NCBI RefSeq assembly: GCF_023555005.1
Contig: NZ_JAMJPJ010000001.1
Coordinates: 1-64,000 of the forward strand
From: Halomonas llamarensis
Lineage (GTDB): Bacteria; Pseudomonadota; Gammaproteobacteria; Pseudomonadales; Halomonadaceae
Direction: 5' to 3'
DNA: 64,000 bases
Program-made: the position numbers and the translations under genes
Part shown: positions 46,201 through 54,200 of the stretch, one piece after another
Layout of the letters: every line of letters starts with the position of its first letter
Numbering within the stretch: position 1 is the stretch's first letter
Notes under the pieces: model-generated
Seen by the model: only the letters and a program-made list of their open reading frames with translations
Database searches by the model: none
Told to the model about the DNA's origin: nothing

Positions 46201-46293
46201 CTGCTGGTGTTGGTGCCGTGCCTCTACCTCGGCCTTGAAAACCTGCGTGAGCGCTTCCAGCCCGCCCACCAAGCGCCCAAGGTCACCCCATGA
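43198..46293 (+). CDS. RND-family efflux pump, inner-membrane permease
   Basis: A 1031-aa AcrB-type proton antiporter: 12 TM helices with two large periplasmic loops (about 40-330 and 560-860). The proton-relay Asp pair is in GIVVDDAIMVGEN (about residues 399-400), with the TM11 partner region near GVVINDALVLIDYANRKR. It starts inside the adaptor gene end and its own stop overlaps the sensor kinase start (46290), so pump and two-component system are one operon. Substrates are unknown. A BaeSR-controlled pump suggests drugs, bile-salt-like compounds or metals. Confidence 0.94.
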   Translation: MIRRVPLAWMVDHGVAPNLLMILLIAGGLMTSLAIKKELFPDFEMEIVTVSISYPGATPEDIEQSVLLPVEAALADVEGIDEFTATANESRGQVRAELTDGVDVMRVYQDIQQAVNAITLLPSAADPPRFTLSGRSRSVLNLQVYGEVGLETLHDAAENVRAELQATSGIARAELSGNRAREIQVHLDNEAIERFGLDHQALAERIGAEALDLASGQLTTPEGEWLIRYQGRRESVEAFADLPIITSVQGAPVRLGDIAKVSAGFAETDREIFYNGEPALSVGVYQIGNQTPTGISEAVQGELERLRAGLPEGVSLDISRDTSEVYQGRVDLLLKNAWMGLALVLVLMALFLEARLAFWVTLGIPTAFLGAMLFLPWLGVSINMISMFAFIIALGIVVDDAIMVGENIYSYREQGYSLRDAAVRGAREIATPLTFAILSNIVAFLPLLFLPGFLGLIFATVPVVVVTVFLLSWLEALFILPAHLAHAHKPRQTPAWQRPLEAVRQRMQAGLHHATYHQFEPFLQRALNQRLLTVAVGIAVLVVTLAWAMSGRLGFSLMPRVESDRVQASITVPIGSHISLSRELSQQLLDAAKTLAEREAGLAFTSTRTQLDGESLHVRLDIARDSLNDWPPSKIARPWRELSGDLVGAESVRFASDAGGPGSGAALSLRLSHPSTPVLESAAERLAVKLGDYGLIDIDSGLGDGKPQLEMRLSTEGRALGLTGGDLASALRGPLQGATAVEQFVGRNEISVEVRLPMDARDSLNELYRLPVRTPDGLSVPLSRVADIQLSQASSSLQRIDGRRIITVTADTQGDIAINQVLATLEEDVFPRLQAEFSGLEVSLGGRQQDTADNLAALRTAMWLLLGALYALLAIPFRSYTQPLLVLAAIPFGIVGAIGGHVILGFGLSIISLLGMLALSGVVINDALVLIDYANRKRREGMAAREAIVTAATRRLRPIMMTTLTTFLGLAPMMLETSRQARFMIPMAISLGFGMLFATLILLVLVPCLYLGLENLRERFQPAHQAPKVTP

Positions 46294-47678
46294 GCAAGAC
46301 ATTCACGTGGAGGCCGTCGCGGCTTGGGCTTAAGCTTTTTGCGATCATTTTAAGCGTCAACGTGGCCATTTCAGCCGGCGTGTTCATGGCCGTTTCTTAT
46401 AGCATCGACCGTGGCTTTTTTGATTACCTCAACCAAGCCCAGGAGCGACGCGCCCTTGTGCTGGCAGACGGCTTGGTCAACCGTTGGCAATACCATCAAA
46501 GCTGGGAGTGGTTAGCGCGCGAGCCCGAGCGCTGGCCCGCCGTGGTGCGCCACGCGTTGGGCCGATCCCACCGCGAGCGCCCGTCACCACTGGGGGAAGC
46601 GCGGGATTTTGCCTTGCGCGCCCGCGACGACCGCTTTGTCATCCCCCAGCACAAACAGCGCGCTGGCGATTGGCACTGGCTGGCACTAAAAGCCGACGAG
46701 CACGTGATCGGCACGTTGGGGTTTCGCCCGCCACAGCAGATGATGGAGCGCATGGAAAGCCGCTTTTTGGAGCGCCAGCAGCGCAACCTACTGATCATCG
46801 TCGTTTCGCTGGGCATTGCCTCGCTGCTGCTCGCCGGCGGGCTTTCCTGGTGGCTGGGGCGGCGCGCACGGGCGTTGGCTGGCGCCACGCTGCGCTTAAC
46901 CCGTGGCGATTACCGTACTCGTTTGCCCGAACGCGGCCGTGATGAACTGTCGCGCCTGGCGCGCGATTTCAACGTCCTCGCCGCGACGCTGGAAGCCAGC
47001 CGCGACGCACGCGCACGCTGGGTATCGGATACTGCTCACGAGCTGCGCACGCCGCTTGCCGTGCTGCGCGGCGAGATCGAAGCCATGCAAGATGGCATTC
47101 GCCCGCTCAATCAGGAAAATTTGACCTCGCTGGCGCAAGAAGTCGAACAGCTAGAACGGCTGGTGGCCGACTTGCGCCTGCTCTCGCAAAGCGACGCCGG
47201 GGCGCTAGATATTCACCTGGCCCCGCTTGACGTGAGCGTCAGCCTACAAAACCGCCTCGCCGATGCCGAGCACTGGCTTAATAGCAGCGGACTTACCTTA
47301 AACATTGAGATTGATGACGGCGTAATGATTCACGGCGATGCCCAGCGCCTGCGCCAGCTTTGGAGCAACCTGCTGGATAATAGCGGCGCCTATACCGATA
47401 GCCCCGGCAGCCTTCGCGTCACGCTTAAACGCCACGGGCAACAAGCGGTGCTGACCTGGGAAGATAGCGCCCCTGGCGTGCCGAAAAGCGAACTTACCCG
47501 ACTCACCGAGCGTCTCTACCGGGTGGAAGGTTCGCGCAACCGCGCCAGCGGTGGCAGTGGCCTCGGGCTATCGATTGCCAGCGCCCTGATTCACGCCCAT
47601 GGCGGCACGCTTGAAGCCAGCGACTCAACGCTTGGCGGGCTACGTTGGACGCTGCGCTTCCCGCTTTTATCGATGTAA
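46290..47678 (+). CDS. baeS: Sensor histidine kinase, BaeS-like
   Basis: A 462-aa inner-membrane kinase with TM helices at about 14-36 and 165-190 bracketing a periplasmic domain. HAMP (about 190-240) follows, then HisKA with H-box SDTAHELRTPLAVLRGE and the BaeS-like continuation EIEAMQDGIRPL, and HATPase_c with SGGSGLGLSIA. It probably senses envelope stress and phosphorylates the response regulator encoded 30 bp downstream. It overlaps the RND pump gene by 4 bp. In E. coli baeSR likewise ends the mdtABCD pump operon. Confidence 0.85.
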   Translation: MSKTFTWRPSRLGLKLFAIILSVNVAISAGVFMAVSYSIDRGFFDYLNQAQERRALVLADGLVNRWQYHQSWEWLAREPERWPAVVRHALGRSHRERPSPLGEARDFALRARDDRFVIPQHKQRAGDWHWLALKADEHVIGTLGFRPPQQMMERMESRFLERQQRNLLIIVVSLGIASLLLAGGLSWWLGRRARALAGATLRLTRGDYRTRLPERGRDELSRLARDFNVLAATLEASRDARARWVSDTAHELRTPLAVLRGEIEAMQDGIRPLNQENLTSLAQEVEQLERLVADLRLLSQSDAGALDIHLAPLDVSVSLQNRLADAEHWLNSSGLTLNIEIDDGVMIHGDAQRLRQLWSNLLDNSGAYTDSPGSLRVTLKRHGQQAVLTWEDSAPGVPKSELTRLTERLYRVEGSRNRASGGSGLGLSIASALIHAHGGTLEASDSTLGGLRWTLRFPLLSM

Positions 47679-47708
47679 AAGACCAACACCGTGAGAGACA
47701 AACCCCGT

Positions 47709-48404
47709 ATGCCCAACGACACTTCTTTATTGATTGTGGAAGACGAGCCCAAGATTGCCCGCTTGATGGCGGATTATCTGCAAACCAACGGCTTTGCCGT
47801 CACCACGCTGGAAGACGGCAAAGCGGTGATGCCGTGGCTTGAACAGCACGCGCCCGCGTTGATTCTGCTTGATTTGATGCTGCCCGGCGTCGATGGCTTG
47901 ACGCTGTGCCGCGAGATTCGTCAGCACTGCCCACATATTGCCATCATCATGGTGACCGCCAAGGTGGAAGAAGTCGACCGCCTGCTCGGGCTCGAACTCG
48001 GCGCCGATGACTACATTTGCAAGCCTTTCAGCCCACGGGAAGTGGTCGCCCGCGTCAAGGCGGTGCTGCGCCGCAGCCAGGCAACGGATGCCGCCACGCA
48101 AGGCCCACCGCCGTCACCAGTCACCTTGAACGACGACGGTTGGCAAGCGCTCGCTAACGGCCAGGATATCGGCCTGACCGCAGTGGAATTTCAACTGCTG
48201 CGGGTAATGATGCACGCACCGGGGCGTATCTTTAGCCGCGAACAGCTGATGGATCACATGTACCGCGATAACCGTATCGTCTCCGAGCGCACCGTCGACA
48301 GCCACGTTAAGAAACTACGCAAGAAAATCGCTGACGTACTGCCCGAGCAAGACATTATTCGTTCGGTGTACGGCGTGGGTTATAAGTACCAGCCCGAAGG
48401 CTAA
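47709..48404 (+). CDS. baeR: Response regulator, BaeR-like (OmpR family)
   Basis: A 231-aa OmpR-type regulator: a receiver with phospho-acceptor Asp in LLDLMLPGVDG and a C-terminal winged helix (FSREQLMDHMY, TVDSHVKKLRKKI). The receiver is strikingly close to E. coli BaeR (ADDYICKPFSPREVVARVK, LTLCREIR). ATG 47709 is preferred; GTG 47691 would add six residues. It probably activates the upstream pump operon and the Spy-like gene 209 bp downstream (inference from E. coli). Confidence 0.9.
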   Translation: MPNDTSLLIVEDEPKIARLMADYLQTNGFAVTTLEDGKAVMPWLEQHAPALILLDLMLPGVDGLTLCREIRQHCPHIAIIMVTAKVEEVDRLLGLELGADDYICKPFSPREVVARVKAVLRRSQATDAATQGPPPSPVTLNDDGWQALANGQDIGLTAVEFQLLRVMMHAPGRIFSREQLMDHMYRDNRIVSERTVDSHVKKLRKKIADVLPEQDIIRSVYGVGYKYQPEG

Positions 48405-48535
48405 TCATCAGTAATGCCCGATTTGCCGATTAAGAAAGGCAATACCGGCCTCAATCGCTTCGCCGTAAAGTAAAAAGCTGGCAAAGCGCCCACGACCGCG
48501 CAAGAGCATAACGTCACGTTTTTTTGCACACTCTC

Positions 48536-48550
48536 TGCAAACGGTTTGCA
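48536..48550. promoter_or_regulatory. 15-bp palindrome upstream of spy-like gene
   Basis: TGCAAACGGTTTGCA is a perfect inverted repeat of 7-bp arms around one base, 64 bp before the spy-like start. It could be an operator. It does not resemble the E. coli BaeR or CpxR boxes I know. Further downstream, GTCAA occurs three times at 48557-48592. Confidence 0.4.
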
Positions 48551-48613
48551 CGCCAGCCAGCAATACTGTCAATGTCAACATAACGTTCAGCGTCAATATA
48601 TAAGGAGTTCACC

Positions 48614-49000
48614 ATGAAGCTTACACGTTCATTTTTCGCCCCCATGCTGCTTGCCGTCGTCCTCATCCCTTTCGCCGCCACGGCAAACGCCGACCATCAC
48701 GGCGGTAAAACCAGCGAGCGCGACAATATGCCGGAACACATGCAAGAGCGAATGGAGCAGCGCCTTCAGGCGGTTTATCAGAAGGCGGGTATCAGTGAGG
48801 AGAAACAAACCCAGCTCAACGAGGCCCGGGAATCTCACTACAACGCCATGCGCGAACTGCGCGAAGAACATTACGGCCGTATGCAGGAAATTCTCACCGA
48901 AGAAGAGCGCGCCGCGCTGAAAGCGGCGATGCGCGACATGCAAAAGGACTACCGCAATAAGCGTGGTGATCGCGGCATGGCGCCTGAAGCCGCCGAATAA
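48614..49000 (+). CDS. Spy/CpxP-like periplasmic chaperone
   Basis: A 128-aa protein with a Sec signal peptide (FFAPMLLAVVLIPFAATANA) and a small all-helical mature domain rich in Glu, Arg and Met. The stretch LTEEERAALKAAM is a variant of the LTxxQ motif of Spy and CpxP. These proteins hold misfolded periplasmic proteins, and spy is a BaeR target in E. coli. It follows the BaeR-like gene on the same strand with its own ribosome site (AAGGAG, 48602-48607) and terminator. Confidence 0.82.
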   Translation: MKLTRSFFAPMLLAVVLIPFAATANADHHGGKTSERDNMPEHMQERMEQRLQAVYQKAGISEEKQTQLNEARESHYNAMRELREEHYGRMQEILTEEERAALKAAMRDMQKDYRNKRGDRGMAPEAAE

Positions 49001-49033
49001 TACCGCTTGCGTCACGCTTGATAGTTTTCACCC

Positions 49034-49058
49034 AACGCCCGGTTTTCCGGGCGTTTTT
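49034..49058 (+). terminator. Rho-independent terminator of the spy-like gene
   Basis: Arms AACGCCCGG (49034-49042) and CCGGGCGTT (49047-49055) pair perfectly around TTTT and run into five T residues (49054-49058). It lies 34 bp past the stop codon. A strong canonical terminator. Confidence 0.92.
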
Positions 49059-49146
49059 GCGTTTATTCCCATTATTTTTTCGTTTTCCATTGATCGTTTG
49101 TCTTTGTATCTCCCTTGAAGCTTAAGCGTAAACCGCGTATTTTACT

Positions 49147-49156
49147 TGAACGTTCA
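49147..49156. promoter_or_regulatory. TetR-type palindrome upstream of betT, possible BetI operator
   Basis: TGAACGTTCA is a perfect 10-bp palindrome in an AT-rich context, 47 bp before betT. Its shape resembles operators of the choline-responsive TetR repressor BetI (from memory). No betI gene is present in the window, so the assignment is inference. Confidence 0.5.
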
Positions 49157-49202
49157 TTTAAAATAGATACATGCACTCGTACGGCTATAGGAGGCCGCCT
49201 TT

Positions 49203-51242
49203 ATGGCGAACGACACGTCAACGTCCCTTTCACGCGACCGATTAAACCCCGTGGTTTTCCACGGCAGTGTCGCGGGGATTTTGGTTTTTCTGGTACTTAC
49301 GATGCTGTTTACCGAGCAAGCCGGTGCCTTTTTTGACGCCGGCCTCGCCTGGGTGAGTAAAACCTTCGGCTGGTATTACATGCTGGCGATTGTGGCTTAC
49401 TTGGTATTTGTGGTGTTGATCGGCATGTCGCGCTACGGCAGCGTTCGGCTGGGGCCTGACCATTCACGACCAGAGTTTTCCCTCTTATCGTGGTCAGCCA
49501 TGCTGTTTGCTGCCGGCATCGGCATCGACCTGCTGTTTTTCAGCGTCGCCGAGCCGGTGGCCCATTACTTGGCACCGCCCGACCTAACGCCGGAAAGCCA
49601 AGCAGCGATGCGCAATGCCGTTGTTCAAACGTATCTGCACTGGGGACTTTCCGGCTGGGGGCTCTACGTGTTGATGGGAATGGCGCTGGCCTACTTTAGT
49701 TATCGCCACCGCCTGCCGCTGGCGATTCGCAGCGCGCTTTATCCGCTTCTGGGCAAGCGTATCCACGGCCCTATCGGTAACGCCGTGGACATCACTGCCG
49801 TGATATCGACCGTATTCGGCATCGCCACAAGCCTGGGTATCGGCGTGATGCAGCTCAATTACGGCCTGAACTATATGTTCGATGTGCCGGAAAGCCTCAC
49901 CGTGCAGGTGATTTTAATTGTACTGGTCGTGGTATTGGCGACGATTTCCGTAGTGACCGGCGTTGAAAAAGGCATTCGCCGCCTGTCTGAGTTCAACATG
50001 TTGCTGGCGCTAGCGCTGATGCTGTTTGTGCTCTTTTCGGGTGACACCTTGATGTTGCTGGATAAAGTGGTCAATAACGCCGGTGATTATCTGTCCGGGT
50101 TCGTGGCTGCCAGCTTCAACACCTATTCCTTTGACGGTGAAGGCGCCCAAGAATGGAAGATGTGGTGGACGATCTTCTTCTGGGGTTGGTGGATCGCTTG
50201 GACGCCGTTCGTCGGTCTGTTCCTAGCGCGTATTTCCCGCGGCCGCACCATCCGCCAGTTTGTCACCGGTGCCTTGTTCATTCCGTTAGCGTTTATGATG
50301 GTGTGGATGTCGATATTCGGTAACAGTGGTATCGATCTCGTCGCCAATCAAGGCGTTGCCGAACTGGGCGAACAGGCGCTAAACACGCCACAAACCACGC
50401 TGTACACGCTGCTGGAGTACTACCCGTTTGTCTCTATTACCGCCGCCGTGGTCACGGTCCTGGGCATTGTGTTCTTTATCACCTCCGCTGACTCAGGCGC
50501 GCTGGTACTGGCCAACTTTACGTCGATTATTCGCGACGTGAACCACGATGCTCCGGTGAAGTTGCGTATTTTCTGGTCGGCCATCATTGGCTTGATCACT
50601 ATTGCCCTATTGATGGCTGGCGGGCTTGCCGCGCTACAAAGTGCCGTAGTGATTACCGCCCTGCCATTCTCTGTGGTGATCTTTGCCATCATGGTGGGCA
50701 TGGTCAAAGCGCTTAAGCTCGAAGGCAGCAAAGCCGATGCACGCCGTATGATTGCGGGCGGTGCTCCCGGTGGCGACTGGAAGGAGCGTTTGGATCGCGC
50801 GTTGGATACCTCAAATCGCGCCGGTGCCGCGGCGACAATCGAGCACTCTATTCGCCCGGCGATGACGCAGTTCGCCCAAGAGCTTGAGAGCCGTGGACAA
50901 ACCGCCAACGTGACCGAAGAGCATATAGAAGGCGAGTCATTGCCCAACCTAATGCTACAAGTCGATTTTGGCGATACCACCAGCTTTGTCTACCAAGTGC
51001 GCCCGCACCGCATGCGCACGCCGAACTTCATCCCGGCGGATGACGACTTCTATGTGCGGCTGGATGTCTTCCTTGCCGAAGGCGGACAAGACAAAGACCT
51101 TAACGGTTACACGCGCGGGCAGGTCATTGGCGACTTGGTATGTGAATACGAGCGCCACCTGCACTTCTTAACGTTGGCCGGCCATCAGCATGCGATGCCG
51201 GGGACTATCGGCGAGCCGCCCGAGGACTCTCAGCAGGCTTAA
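49203..51242 (+). CDS. betT: BCCT-family choline/betaine transporter, BetT-like
   Basis: A 679-aa secondary transporter, the length of E. coli BetT (677 aa). It has twelve TM helices, with the signature region AAGIGIDLLFFSVAEPVAHY (GIGID as in BetT) and the Trp-rich segment WWTIFFWGWWIAWTPFVG in the substrate-binding helix. A cytoplasmic C-terminal tail of about 170 residues is the domain linked to osmotic activation in this family. AGGAGG stands 8 nt before ATG 49203. It should import choline (or betaine) as an osmoprotectant precursor. betIBA are not in the window. Confidence 0.9.
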   Translation: MANDTSTSLSRDRLNPVVFHGSVAGILVFLVLTMLFTEQAGAFFDAGLAWVSKTFGWYYMLAIVAYLVFVVLIGMSRYGSVRLGPDHSRPEFSLLSWSAMLFAAGIGIDLLFFSVAEPVAHYLAPPDLTPESQAAMRNAVVQTYLHWGLSGWGLYVLMGMALAYFSYRHRLPLAIRSALYPLLGKRIHGPIGNAVDITAVISTVFGIATSLGIGVMQLNYGLNYMFDVPESLTVQVILIVLVVVLATISVVTGVEKGIRRLSEFNMLLALALMLFVLFSGDTLMLLDKVVNNAGDYLSGFVAASFNTYSFDGEGAQEWKMWWTIFFWGWWIAWTPFVGLFLARISRGRTIRQFVTGALFIPLAFMMVWMSIFGNSGIDLVANQGVAELGEQALNTPQTTLYTLLEYYPFVSITAAVVTVLGIVFFITSADSGALVLANFTSIIRDVNHDAPVKLRIFWSAIIGLITIALLMAGGLAALQSAVVITALPFSVVIFAIMVGMVKALKLEGSKADARRMIAGGAPGGDWKERLDRALDTSNRAGAAATIEHSIRPAMTQFAQELESRGQTANVTEEHIEGESLPNLMLQVDFGDTTSFVYQVRPHRMRTPNFIPADDDFYVRLDVFLAEGGQDKDLNGYTRGQVIGDLVCEYERHLHFLTLAGHQHAMPGTIGEPPEDSQQA

Positions 51243-51285
51243 GGCTGGCGAGGCGCTGGCTGAAATACGAAATAAAAAGCCAGCG

Positions 51286-51312
51286 TTAAAAACCAGCAAC
51301 AGTGCTGTTGGC
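51286..51312 (-). terminator. Probable terminator of the hybrid kinase gene
   Basis: On the minus strand, short arms CAACAG/CTGTTG (51297-51310) are followed by CTGG and a five-T run. A second inverted pair (CGCTGGCT and AGCCAGCG, near 51254-51285) lies between this and betT and could serve the plus strand. Moderate support. Confidence 0.4.
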
Positions 51313-51316
51313 AACA

Positions 51317-53554
51317 TCAACCGCCATCAGTAGGCGTTAGGGTATTGAGTGCGTCAAGGGTTTGGGTGGCAACCCGGGTGAGCGCTTGCCAGGCAGAGGC
51401 AAGCGGTGCGTGCGCCACAGCTTGGCGCTCCATGTTTAGGGCGGCATCGGCCAGGGCTTGCGCCCCAATGCTCGCCGCTTCCCCGCGAAGTTGATGGGCT
51501 AAATGTACCACCCGCGCAGGCTCCTCAAGCGAGGTGTTGAGCTTTTGCAGGTACGTCTTAACCTGCTGTCGAAACAGGGCGATCAGTTGTTCAACGCTAT
51601 CGTGGCCTAGCGTGGCCTCTAGTTGTTGCAGGACACGGGGATCGACCAGTGGGGCAGCGGCCGTTGATGCATTTTTTTCACTCGTCGGCGGGCAGCCTGC
51701 GCAGGTGCCCGCCCCTTTAACCGCGTTTGTGCCTTCGTTAACGCCTAGCTGGCGCTTGAGCATTTGGTTTAGCGCATCAAGCAATAGCGGCTTAGCGAGG
51801 TAGTCGTCCATGCCTGCTGCTAGGCAGCGCTGGCGATCACCGTCGATGCCGCCTGCGGTCATCGCCACAATCGGTACCTCGGCTAGCCAACCGCCGCGCT
51901 GGCGCAACGCCTGGGTGAGCGCTAAACCGTCTTGATCGGGTAGCTGAACGTCCATCAAAATCGCCGCGACGCTGCCATGTTCAAGCTGATCTAACGCCTG
52001 CTTGGCGTTTTCGGCACAGCGAACTTGCGCGCCTAAGTGCTCCAGCATACCGACGGCGACCTTACGATTAACCGCGTTATCCTCCACCAGCAGTACCAGC
52101 AGCCCGCCAACGTCATTTCTTGGCGCGGTCGGCATAGCCGCATCCACTGGGGCCGCAGGCTCTAGCGGCAGCTCACACCAAAAGGTACTGCCTTTGCCTA
52201 GTTCGCTCTCAACGCCAAGCTGCCCCTGCATGGCATGGCAAAGCCGCTTACAAATCGCCAACCCAAGACCCGTGCCGCCGTAGCGTCGCGACACGCTGGC
52301 ATCGGCTTGCTGAAACGGCTCAAACAAATGCTGCTGCTGTGCGTGGCTAATACCACAGCCGCTATCGGCAACGCGGATGAGCAGGCGCTGATAAGAGGCG
52401 TCAATCGTGACCGTCACGCTGCCTTGATCGGTAAACTTCACCGCATTCGCCATCAAGTTGAGCAAAATTTGCCGCAACCGAGTGGCATCAATGTGGATCC
52501 AAGGCGGTACGTCAGCGGCAATGTGTATTTTTAACGCGACGCCCTTGGCTGTCGCCCGCGGCTCGAATAACGCTACCACTCGTTCAAGCAGCGTCGTCAG
52601 TTCGGTCGGAGCCGAGTGAAGCGCTAAGTGACCCGCTTCAATTTTGGAAAAATCGAGAATTTCATTAATCATCTCCAAAAGCTGGGTGGCACTATCGTGA
52701 ATGGTGTGCGCGTAGTCTTCTAACATCGGGCGCGACAGTGGCCGACACAGCATCTCACTCAGGCCGAGCACTCCATTGAGCGGCGTGCGAATCTCGTGGC
52801 TGACCATGGCCAAAAAATCCGACTTGGCCTCGTTGGCTGCTTGCGCTTGCTTTGCAGTGATTTCAAGTTGTCGGCTCAGCTGCTCTTGATCACGTCGGGC
52901 CGCGGTACTTTCCCGCATCTCGCGCACCAAGAAGAGGATGATTAACAGTGCGGCCAAGCTCATCCCGACGATAAGCGCGAGCAAAAGAGGGTAGAGCTGA
53001 CTCAGGTGGGCACGCTCTTCGGTTGCCGATTCGGCCAAATATTTATTGGTGGTGATAATCAAACGTTCGGTGAGCTGGGCGAGCGTCTGCAACCCCGCTT
53101 CAATGTCGGCAACGGGGAGTTGTGCCATATTTGCATGCGGCTCAACCATTGGGTCGAGCACGTCAAGCTGCGCTTCAATTTGGCCTAACAATGCGCGAGC
53201 AGAAGGCATTTGATTGAGCAAACTGCTGATTTCACCTTCGTTCAGCACCTTTAAGCGACTGTAAAGCAGCTCAAAATGTAGGTTGAGGTTATCTTGCGTT
53301 GCCGGTTCCAGAGAGCCGGGCGTTGCCGCTAGTAGCTGATTCAACAGCTGCACGGTATCGCGGTCGAGCTTATAGATCACCCAGGAAATATCTTCGCGCA
53401 AACTTTGGGTCAAGTTATCTTGTCGCCAAGCCGCTAACGTAGCAACCATCAGCGCAGAAGCCAGCAGCAACACCGCGACAATCGTCACCACGGTTATGCG
53501 CCGTGGATAGCGTAATAGTTTCGCCGAGCGTGGGAATAACACCTTAGAGAACAT
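51317..53554 (-). CDS. Hybrid sensor histidine kinase (HisKA-HATPase-REC-HPt)
   Basis: A 745-aa phosphorelay kinase of the BarA/TorS/ArcB type. Two TM helices (about 20-42 and 190-212) bracket a helical periplasmic domain. Then HisKA (MVSHEIRTPLNGV), HATPase_c (GTGLGLAICKRL), a receiver (VEDNAVNRKVA; Asp in LMDVQLPDQDG) and an HPt domain (His in HLAHQLRGEAAS). ATG 53554 is preferred over 53581 because it overlaps the upstream gene end by 11 bp and begins with the TM-proximal sequence. No free response regulator is encoded nearby. The coupled periplasmic protein gene suggests a sensor partner. Confidence 0.9.
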   Translation of the reverse strand: MFSKVLFPRSAKLLRYPRRITVVTIVAVLLLASALMVATLAAWRQDNLTQSLREDISWVIYKLDRDTVQLLNQLLAATPGSLEPATQDNLNLHFELLYSRLKVLNEGEISSLLNQMPSARALLGQIEAQLDVLDPMVEPHANMAQLPVADIEAGLQTLAQLTERLIITTNKYLAESATEERAHLSQLYPLLLALIVGMSLAALLIILFLVREMRESTAARRDQEQLSRQLEITAKQAQAANEAKSDFLAMVSHEIRTPLNGVLGLSEMLCRPLSRPMLEDYAHTIHDSATQLLEMINEILDFSKIEAGHLALHSAPTELTTLLERVVALFEPRATAKGVALKIHIAADVPPWIHIDATRLRQILLNLMANAVKFTDQGSVTVTIDASYQRLLIRVADSGCGISHAQQQHLFEPFQQADASVSRRYGGTGLGLAICKRLCHAMQGQLGVESELGKGSTFWCELPLEPAAPVDAAMPTAPRNDVGGLLVLLVEDNAVNRKVAVGMLEHLGAQVRCAENAKQALDQLEHGSVAAILMDVQLPDQDGLALTQALRQRGGWLAEVPIVAMTAGGIDGDRQRCLAAGMDDYLAKPLLLDALNQMLKRQLGVNEGTNAVKGAGTCAGCPPTSEKNASTAAAPLVDPRVLQQLEATLGHDSVEQLIALFRQQVKTYLQKLNTSLEEPARVVHLAHQLRGEAASIGAQALADAALNMERQAVAHAPLASAWQALTRVATQTLDALNTLTPTDGG

Positions 53555-54062
53555 TGATCCGCATGACTTGCCATACTGCACGAAAACGCATTTTCTCGCT
53601 TAGCAGCACCTCATGGTAATCAAAAGGATAAAGCACCCAGAGCGGGCCGTATTCCCGTATAGGCATCGGCTCACCGTCACTCTCTATCGCCAGTAGCACG
53701 TCATAGGCGACAAAATCATCCGAAGGGATTTTCACATCATAGCCATTCAGTGCGGCCACCAGGACATGCTCGCCCTGTGCACCGACATGTGCCAATAACT
53801 CGCGCATGAGCGGACCACGATAAACGTGGGCCTGTTCGGTCCACGGCGTGTCCGTGCGAACCTCGTGCTGCGGCAACGCGTTGAGCATGGTGCGGTCAAA
53901 ATGCGCTTCATCGTCTACATTGGTACGCTCGATCGCCCCGCTAATGGTCAAAATCACCGGGCCTTGTGGCAACGCCAGCGAAACGCTTTCCTCGTCCGCC
54001 AGCCCCCATTGCGCCGTGCTGAATATCAACACGATAATTCCTAACAATAACGCTTTCACCAC
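53544..54062 (-). CDS. Periplasmic molybdopterin-fold (SUOX-like) protein without cysteine
   Basis: A 172-aa protein with a signal peptide (LLGIIVLIFSTAQWGLA) and a domain resembling the oxidoreductase molybdopterin-binding fold (YRGPLMRELLAHVG, ALNGYDVKIPSDDF, GPLWVLYPFD). It contains no Cys at all, so the residue that ligates molybdenum in YedY and sulfite oxidase is absent. It is unlikely to be a Mo enzyme. It overlaps the hybrid kinase gene by 11 bp, so it is probably a periplasmic ligand-binding or sensor partner of that kinase (inference). Length is about half that of true SUOX-family enzymes. Confidence 0.75.
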   Translation of the reverse strand: MVKALLLGIIVLIFSTAQWGLADEESVSLALPQGPVILTISGAIERTNVDDEAHFDRTMLNALPQHEVRTDTPWTEQAHVYRGPLMRELLAHVGAQGEHVLVAALNGYDVKIPSDDFVAYDVLLAIESDGEPMPIREYGPLWVLYPFDYHEVLLSEKMRFRAVWQVMRINVL

Positions 54063-54101
54063 AAATGCCTCACTTACAGATCAACGAGATGACGACAAAA
54101 A

Positions 54102-54134
54102 AACGAGATGGCGTCAAGCGTACGCCATCTCGTT
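54102..54134 (-). terminator. Strong terminator of the DUF2189 gene
   Basis: Arms 54102-54114 and 54122-54134 pair over 13 bp (AACGAGATGGCGT with its complement) around a 7-nt loop. On the minus strand the stem runs into seven T residues (54103-54097). Located 66 bp past the DUF2189 stop and 40 bp before the next minus-strand gene. Confidence 0.92.
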
Positions 54135-54200
54135 ATTCAGGTCAGTGAGAAAATCTGTTTACATCAAACGCGAACGCGTTTGGAATTTGTGCTCGTGGAA

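Noticed and set aside
48408-48596. Minus-strand 62-aa open frame with a CxxC between the BaeR-like and spy-like genes
   Set aside because: TTG start without a ribosome site, antisense to the region that should hold the spy-like promoter and palindrome. A real small gene cannot be excluded, but nothing supports it.
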